Below are positions 57,211-64,000 of a stretch of 64,000 bases of DNA, piece after piece. The notes below the pieces were generated by a model. The model saw only the letters and a list, made by a program, of their open reading frames with translations, had not been told where the DNA came from and made no database searches. A program made the translations under genes and the position numbers. Within the stretch, counting starts at the first letter, position 1; the number at the start of each line of letters is the position of its first letter. Source of the DNA: Neopestalotiopsis rosae (taxonomy: Eukaryota > Ascomycota > Sordariomycetes > Amphisphaeriales > Sporocadaceae); NCBI GenBank assembly GCA_023078685.1, contig JALGAS010000004.1, positions 2,914,001 through 2,978,000 of the forward strand, in the 5' to 3' direction.

Positions 57211-57357
57211 CGACCTAGGCTCGCGACCGGTAGCCTGTGGAAAGGCTCCTTGCCCAAGATCCCGATCCTTTCAGTGAGGGTGTCTTGAGTGTTTGCTAAC
57301 CCGCGACGCGCGCACTGAGTAGGAGTCAGTCAATAGATGATCGAGGGTGCGAGTGCT
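57211..57357. repeat. Direct repeat copy 2, upstream of the coiled-coil gene
   Basis: Second copy of the 56992-57110 unit, with about 28 bp more inserted near 57275-57305. Unit spacing is about 219 bp. Confidence 0.9.
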
Positions 57358-59167
57358 GATCGAGTAGAGGTCATGAACAGCAAGGCAAGATGAGGATATG
57401 TGTTGTGGTGTCGAGTTGACGATAAACGAGTGTGGTTGGTGATGGTTTGCAAAGGTCTTGAAGATTGGCCGAGCCCCAGCCACCTCCATTAAACCAGACG
57501 TTGCTCAGGTGCCTAGCGTCGCGCGCTTTGGTGCTAGCGCGCTTGAGTCACGTGATTTGATTAAGTGAAGTGGGGCGAGCAGCCCGTCGCGCAGTATGCT
57601 TAATGTGGGGCCATCAGAGCTAAATCATCCAATGAAAGTCGATGGTCCTTCTGGCCTGGCTGGCACCACAGTCCACCGCATAATGCGCTGGCGTTCAGCA
57701 GGTTGATTGCTAAAAATGGGATGCATTGTGTAACAGTGGATGTCGCTATTAATGTCTCGACATCAATGATAGCAGCCGCTGCCGTCATCACTCTTCACCA
57801 CAAGGCTGTCTCTGAATCGGACGCGCCAGTGGTAGATAAGTTTTGTGGCGCCACTCAAACACAGGTTTTCCAGGCTGAACGAGAGCAGTGGCTGCAGGGC
57901 AAGCCCAATGGTAAAGCTATGCGATATCTAGGACTCAAAGTGCACATCTTGACACCCCTCGATTCGCGACACGTTCCTCAGCTCAAGTCAGCCCAGGATT
58001 TATTAAAAGCATCACCTGTACAACGTGCGCGATTTGCGAAAACCCACAATCCAGAACCACGCCTCCCAAATCGGGGAATATGAACAACGTGTTGTTCCTA
58101 CGGCACCCACAAATGCTGACATGAACCCTGTGGTATGAAGAAAATGACGTGATACATCAAAGCAGACTCCGGGTACCAAATATAACGAGGTTCCAGAGTC
58201 TCTTCATGTATCAGCCAGATAGGGAAAACGTGTCGTGAACGCGCTCACTTTGCCACTCCCAAGTGACCCCCAAGATATCGGTATACTACTTTGGACCTCT
58301 CCGGATTTGCTTGTTCAGTCACAAGGGACAATATTTTCTGCAAGATTGTTGTTGTTTTCATCGTTTTGAACATTATTTGGAGGTTATCGTATGTCGTTGG
58401 CGAGTCGATCTGCACGATACTACCCCCAAAGACTCAGTAAAGTGTGTAGAATGTATGCACTGTTGGTTTCTTGGTCCCAAATCTACGACCGCAGGCCGGA
58501 AATTGCTACAGGTAAAGTTTGCCAAGTCTGTAACGGGTGCTTACAACATCAATCTTGCAGATTCGTGGGGGCTGAGATGAAGAAGTTGTACAACAAAAGA
58601 GTGCTTGGCGCTGAATGCCGTGATGAGCCCCCAATCTTCAGCCCCATCGTGGCAGTCATTGTCACTCAATGTAACAACCGCGCCACTTGCAACTACCAAC
58701 TCTCGCTATTCATTGGATGATTTGTATGATAACGAAACCAATGATTCAATCACGTCTTGCATCAATACGATAGTGAACGGAACCACGTATCCGCAGGTAT
58801 TTTGTATACTCATATGGTTGGCGAGCATCTTCTGCTTCGGACCCCATACAGAATCAAACAAGCTGGTGATTAGGCCCCATCCTCGCCATCTTGGGCATGA
58901 AGGAGGATTTCTGTGTATCACACCCGCTGACGATATCAAATTTCCGTGATTATGTTACAGGTGTAAAAGGCGGGCTGGGTGGAGGGATATACGCTGCTAT
59001 AAAAACGACTTGTGCCACCACAACGGTTGGCTTTTTTATTTTATTTTTTTATTAATCATTGATTATTCGCCGCTTGCATTGGATTGTTTCTTGGATTCGA
59101 TCCTCTCTGTTCATCAATATCGTTGAGACAGCAAATTTTGCCCAAGGCAAAGGCTCTCCCACTCGTC
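57358..59167. other. Intergenic with undefined ORF fragments
   Basis: An open plus-strand frame at about 57703-58083 (FQAEREQWLQGKPNGKAMRY and similar) has protein-like composition but no ATG and no recognised family. Around 58510-58600 a frame reads VCNGCLQHQSCRFVGAEMKK, which vaguely resembles the second half of a Zn2Cys6 cluster, but the first half is missing. Both may be relics. The MFS gene promoter must lie at the right end, where a T-rich run sits near 59033-59050. Confidence 0.3.
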
Positions 59168-61190
59168 ATGGATCTCGAAATCGCCACAGCCTCGGACAGG
59201 CATTCGGCCAAGGCCACGGACTCGGCATCCGACATTGCACTCGTTGAAGCCACTGGAAGCAATGGTGAATACAATTCTCTAAACGAGACTGGTCCTGTCT
59301 ATCTTTCAGGTTGGCACTTTTGGCTCATGTCAGCTGCGTATGTTGAGGCCCAATCAACAACCGTCGAGAGGTTTCCGTGGTACTGACTGACTTTCTCTCT
59401 ATAGCATCGCAACAATGTTATTTCTCACCAACCTCGAGGTCCCGGTCGTTACGACAGCTGTTATCACCATAGCTGACGAATTGGGCGGCTTCGATAATGC
59501 AGGTTGGGTCCTGGCAAGTTATCTGCTGGGTTACGTTGGTAAGCCGCTCCCCAAGTGCACTGCTCGACCCGTATGTACACCACTGACACTGTTTTACAGC
59601 TGTGATTGTAATTTGTGCAAAATTTAGCGACATACTTGGTCGGAGATTCATGTTCTTGCTATCTATCATAGTATTCATCATATTCTCCGCTGCTTGTGGT
59701 GCAGCGCAGACCATGACGCAACTGTAAGTATTCTCCACAAGACTGGTAACGGACATGCTCGAGAGGACATGGGAACTAACTGTTTCAGCATCATATTCCG
59801 AGCCTTTCAAGGCGTCGGTGGCGGCGGTTGTTTCTCCTTGTGCACAATCATGATGATGGAGCTCGTTCCTCCTGAAGGGTATGCCCAATTCGTGGCAAAC
59901 ATTTCGCTCAGTGTTGCATTGGGTCTCCTCCTGGGACCGATCCTTGGCGGTGCCATATCATCACACTCGAGCTGGAGATGGATATTTATACTCAAGTTTG
60001 TCCCCAAAGTCAATTGATGAGTGGTTGAACCATACTAACTCTCAGTGTTCCAGCGTGCCAATCGCCGTGCCGACATTCGTGATCGCATGGATTGCCATTC
60101 CGAAAGACTTCCCACATCACGGCCCGGGACGAGGCGAGAAGGCTAGTCGACCGCCTCTCCGCAAATCGATGCACCGATTAGACATTCCCGGCACTGCTCT
60201 CATTTTCTTTGCCACCCTAGCATTGACCTCTGCGTGTGAGGAAGCCGACAAGACATTTCCGTGGAGGTCTGCCTATGTCATTGCACTTCTAGCAGGTTCG
60301 GCAGTAATGTGGGTCATTCTCGTACTCTGGGAGAGACATGTTACTCTGGCCAACGCGATTCGGGAGCCTATTCTGCCTTGGACTTTCCTTGAGAGTCGAC
60401 AGATGAGGGGAATACTCTTGTAAGTTTTCGGGATGCGTGTCGCTCGGTTCATTATACTGATCTTCTTGTCCAGGAACTTCATCTTCTTGGGCGGCCCAAC
60501 GATCGTCAGCATGTTCATCATACCTCAGAGGTTCCAGCTCAGCTACGGCTCGTCGGGCTTTGAGGCAGGCGTCCGACTGATACCATTCACACTCGCCCTG
60601 CCGGCCGGGTCTATCTTTGCGTCGAGATTGGCAGGGAAACTCAAGGTCCCTCCTCTCTTCCTCCTTTTGGCCGGCTCTTGTCTCCAGATCCTCGGGTTCG
60701 CGCTTCTCGGTACCTTGGACTTTACTCTGGAAGCACCGGCTAGAATTTATGGTTACCAAATCCTTTCTGGGTGGGGCTGTGGCATGAACTTTTCGTTATT
60801 GTTCGTGCTCATCCCATTCGTCATTGACGGAAAATATTTAGGTAAGTCACCATCACCCGCAATTCTGCTCTCACTGCTAACAGGAAACAAGCCGTCGGCA
60901 TGGGCGCTGGTGCACAGTTCAGGATGATAGGCAGTGCCATGATCCTAGCCGTGTCAACGTCCGTCTTCAACTCATATGCGCGGGAGCATCTGCAGGCGTA
61001 CATGGGCCTCTCTGATGTCGGCGCAGCTATCGGAAGCCACATGGCGTCATTGCCACCCGATGTACAGGTTGAGATTCGTCGTGTCCTCTCAGAGGCCTTC
61101 AATCACCAGACGCTCGTCTTGTGCGCATCAAGTGTGTTGCAGATTCCTTGCTCCCTGATGATGTGGAAGAAGAAGCAGTTGGTCATTTGA
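59168..61190 (+). CDS. MFS drug:H+ antiporter, DHA2/14-TM type
   Basis: Predicted plasma-membrane exporter of 555 aa. Seven exons: 59168-59337, 59405-59538, 59600-59723, 59789-59995, 60054-60419, 60474-60841 and 60892-61190. The N-terminal 40 residues are hydrophilic. MFS motif A is AKFSDILGRRFMFLLS. Motif C is LGLLLGPILGGAIS. The EGY-type loop is MMMELVPPEGYAQF. The hydrophobic segments fit a 14-helix DHA2 layout like that of toxin and drug pumps in secondary-metabolite clusters. The last intron needs acceptor CAAG at 60891 to keep frame (L-A-V-G-M-G-A-G-A-Q). It converges on the P450 gene, 254 bp away. Likely role: export of the cluster product or self-protection (inference). Confidence 0.9.
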
Positions 61191-61444
61191 ATAAGATTGG
61201 TGTGATGAAGTCAGACAATGCTTTAGCATGAGACCGCAGTAGCCACCAAATAAGCAACAAACGAAGGAGCAGATAGAACATGTGTGTTGCTGCTAGCTAT
61301 ACCTTCTTTCACGGCTTGGAAATTAATAATTAATGGCTGTGTGTCATTCAGAGACCAATGCAGCCAAAGTCCGTAAGATAGTTCCTTGTTAGATACCATT
61401 GCCAAGTGCGAGCGTACACTACCAAAATATATGAACATACATCT
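61191..61444. other. Short convergent spacer
   Basis: 254 bp holding both 3' UTRs of the MFS and P450 genes, so their transcripts may overlap at the ends. Confidence 0.6.
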
Positions 61445-63638
61445 CTAAGCTTGTCGCACTTTCGAGTTCTCGTATCTGATTCTCTCCTCTTCCCAGTTCT
61501 TCTCAATGAGTTTCTTCTTTTCGGCACTTCTGACCACCAGGCAAGCAGGCAGCTGCGGGCCTGGATTGCCGAACATGGCTCCAGGAAAGTCCATCGGATT
61601 CAGCGGAAGCTTCGCTCTGGGAGCCACAACGACGTTGAAAGACCACAGGATCCTCATGATGGAGAGTGATAAACTGCGCTCGGCCACATGAACTCCAGGA
61701 CAGATTCTGCGGCCAGAGCCAAACGCAAAATGGTCGCGATCGGCAACGTTGGGCGAAGTGATACTCTGCTGGGCCTGTTCAAAGTTAGACTAAATCTTAC
61801 AAGAGTAATTGCGCAGACGACTTACAGTAGCATGATCATCAGCATAACGTTCCGGCCAGAACGCATCGGGGTGTTCGTGTCGCGAGGGATCGTGTTGAAT
61901 GGCCCTAGCAAGTAAGTCAGTACGATGTGGAGATTATAGCTGGTAGTCGAGGCGCGCACCAAGCATTGATATGTAGACGAGATCCTTTAGGGATGAGCAT
62001 TCCCTTGTACTCGAGGTCCCGGGTGGTTACATGCGGGTGACCAAGTGCGACTGGCGGTCTCCATCTCCAGACCTCCTTCATCATGCACCGTACGTACGGC
62101 AGATTTTGGAGATCCTCCCAGACGGGTACCCTGTCGCCCACAACGCTGTCTGCAGAAAGAAAGTCGTTTAGTAGTCATGAATTCGGGCATGGATATAGTT
62201 CACTTACCAATCTCCTCCTGAGCTTTGCGTTGGACGTCCGGAAATGTCATCATGGCCTCCAAAAACGACATGGTCGACATCTTGCTCTGCGTCATGGATC
62301 AGCAGAATCCGGTTATTTTTTTCAGCAGGGTAGCGTACTGTGTCGGCGGCACCTTGAATCAACATGAGGTTCAAATATGCCGCTTCTTCCTCAGACCCGA
62401 ATCCCAGCCGCTTCTCGTCGGTTAGGATTCGGTACAGCATCGTCTCTTTGGCATTTGGGGCCGTTGAGCCACCGCTCATCAGTTGCTGCACAACGGTCAA
62501 TTCAATTCCCTGGCCCATCTGTGAGGAGTTACTGACATTCTTGAGTTTGATTGACCATTTCAGGTTGTCAAGAAATAGTTCACGACCTTTGCGCTCCCAA
62601 GGTTTCAAAGTCAAGGGCAATTTTTGCAGGAATGGAAATGTGTCAACGATGTAAGACCCAGGAATAGTTGCTGTTTGGTCAGTAATAGAGCGCTGGCATA
62701 GACCGTGTCGGCTCACCTTTGATATATTCTAAGCCGGAGTCTACACATCATTAGTAAGGTTCTCATTTGATGATTATGAATGTATTGAATTACCATGGAT
62801 ATAGTCGATGTTTGGATCATCTGTGCTCTTGATCTGTGATAATGTGTCAACGAATGCATTGTTGAAGTCTGCACGAGACACTCACCTCCAGTCCCAGCGT
62901 CTGCAGGGCGAAAGTGCTATACGTGTATCGGCCAATTTGCGCCCACAGATTCTGCTGATCAGTCCCGGCGTCTTGATCAATTGAAGTTTCATAGATGAAC
63001 TTTGCAGTCTCGTAGTACATAAATCTGTGCTTGTCAGCCTGGTCGTCGCCTCCTCATTCGCACGCTGACTTACGGGAGTCCAGCATCGGCTCTCGCGGGG
63101 CTCGTCAGCTCGGAATGCGTTATCTTTCGTTGATGCTAATAAACATGCTGTAAGATGAGTTCTACAACGCGCGAGAAACCTGCATCTACGTACCTTCCAC
63201 CTCTGATCAGAAGCCTGTAGGAATAGCACGTTCCAGCAGTTGGTCATGATGTTGTTGGCTTCGATCCAGTTTGGTCTCTCAGATGTGCTAGCCGATTTCC
63301 TGTCCATGAGCTCCTTTGCATTACATCAGCACAAATATGCGACAAGTGGAATTCTCGAATTGCCATACCTTGACTACGGCATCAGAGTTGAGATAGTATA
63401 TCGTGACGGGCCCAAGCTTGACGCGAAAGATTTCGCCATACTGGCGCGCCCACTTATTCAGCAGAAGATGAAGACTTAAATTCTTTGCTGCAGGTACATA
63501 TTGCAAGACGTTGCCAATCAAAGGAAGTCCGGGCGGTTGCGGGGGCAATTTACTATTGTGCCTCCATTGCTGCATGAGGTAGTAGCAGACAAGGCACACT
63601 ATACCAACGGCACCCAGCAAGTTGAGGTTCAGCAACAT
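61445..63638 (-). CDS. Cytochrome P450 monooxygenase
   Basis: Microsomal class II-type P450 of 552 aa. Eleven minus-strand exons: 63638-63369, 63313-63194, 63135-63074, 63024-62886, 62833-62794, 62740-62717, 62670-62339, 62280-62208, 62149-61960, 61904-61826 and 61774-61445; the joined frame is exact. An N-terminal membrane anchor (LLGAVGIVCLVCYYLM) is followed by a proline hinge (LPPQPPGLPLIGN). The I-helix oxygen-activation motif is QGAADTMS. The ExxR motif is in MKEVWRWRPP. A PERY motif is in FWPERYAD. The heme-binding loop is FAFGSGRRICPG, containing the cysteine ligand. The general style resembles fungal OrdA-like secondary-metabolism P450s, but the CYP family needs a search. Two exons are only 24 and 40 nt. 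Substrate unknown. Confidence 0.93.
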
Positions 63639-64000
63639 CCTGCGCGAATTCGCATCAGCTTTCCACAAAGGTTGTAGATGAGGTGTGTTCGTGAACGCAG
63701 ATGTGCTAAAATTCTCCAAATCGTGAATAGTATTGTTTAAGATACTGTTGTGTTGTATCCTGAAGCAGGTTGCCAGATCACAACTTCCCCGCCAAGCCGC
63801 GGGGACTTGCTGATATAGTCGATCGTTCGCATATAGCACAGGCGGAAATTCCGGCGGCTGTGTCCCGTATATGCCGGAGTTCCGCAGCGGGCGCTTTCAA
63901 AGCGTTTCAGTCTGCGAAGCACCGACTCAAAAGAATTGCCTTACTTTCTCGGAATGGTAAGTTCTGAGCAGCCGCTGACTCAGCGGTCTCGGTCTTTGAG
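63639..64000. other. Right edge, P450 promoter
   Basis: Upstream region of the minus-strand P450. No gene start could be recognised before the window ends; a further gene could begin just outside. Confidence 0.4.

Noticed and set aside
1..64000. CRISPR arrays, bacterial operons, riboswitches, prophage or plasmid features
   Set aside because: Spliced eukaryotic genes throughout; no regularly spaced repeats or prokaryotic signals were seen.

Overview
The window is filamentous-ascomycete chromosomal DNA, most likely Sordariomycetes and probably Hypocreales. Genes carry short introns (about 50-110 nt) with GT...CTAAC...AG signals, intergenic distances are long, and recognisable fungal families are present: a copper-fist factor, Zn2Cys6 and fungal_trans regulators, fungal L-rhamnose catabolism enzymes, an SDR, MFS and P450 genes, and O-methyltransferases. 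All assignments are by eye from translated sequence. Exon borders were deduced by joining reading frames across GT-AG introns.

Left part (1-16 kb). A Mac1/GRISEA-type copper regulator (2827-4550, +) is followed by two related genes on the minus strand (5.7-6.8 and 7.3-8.2 kb), the mitochondrial serine hydroxymethyltransferase gene (10488-12307, +), and two more members of the same family on the plus strand (13.0-14.0 and 14.7-16.0 kb). I do not recognise this four-member family. All four copies share a three-exon structure with two phase-1 introns and the C-terminal signatures LWNxxY, WxxIxxW and LDxEK. One copy carries an apparent one-base frameshift and another has no visible start codon, so the family looks as if it is turning over locally. 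This is the best candidate here for something undescribed.

Middle part (16-43 kb). About 7.6 kb without a supportable gene precedes a CECR5-like HAD hydrolase (23686-25112, +). Two enzymes of the fungal non-phosphorylating L-rhamnose pathway follow, L-rhamnose 1-dehydrogenase and L-rhamnonate dehydratase (both minus). Then come a Zn2Cys6/fungal_trans regulator with a 25-nt micro-exon (32951-36057, +), a zinc-dependent alcohol dehydrogenase (minus) and a Prp24/SART3-like splicing factor (minus). The lactonase and aldolase of the rhamnose pathway are not in the window.

Right part (43-64 kb). A 4-kb gene-poor stretch leads into a region resembling a secondary-metabolism locus: two paralogous O-methyltransferases (one with five exons, one intronless), small orphan genes including a predicted membrane protein, a stump resembling a DUF3433 membrane protein, a coiled-coil orphan, a 14-TM-type MFS transporter and an 11-exon cytochrome P450. 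No polyketide synthase, NRPS or terpene cyclase is visible. A backbone gene, if there is one, would lie beyond the right edge.
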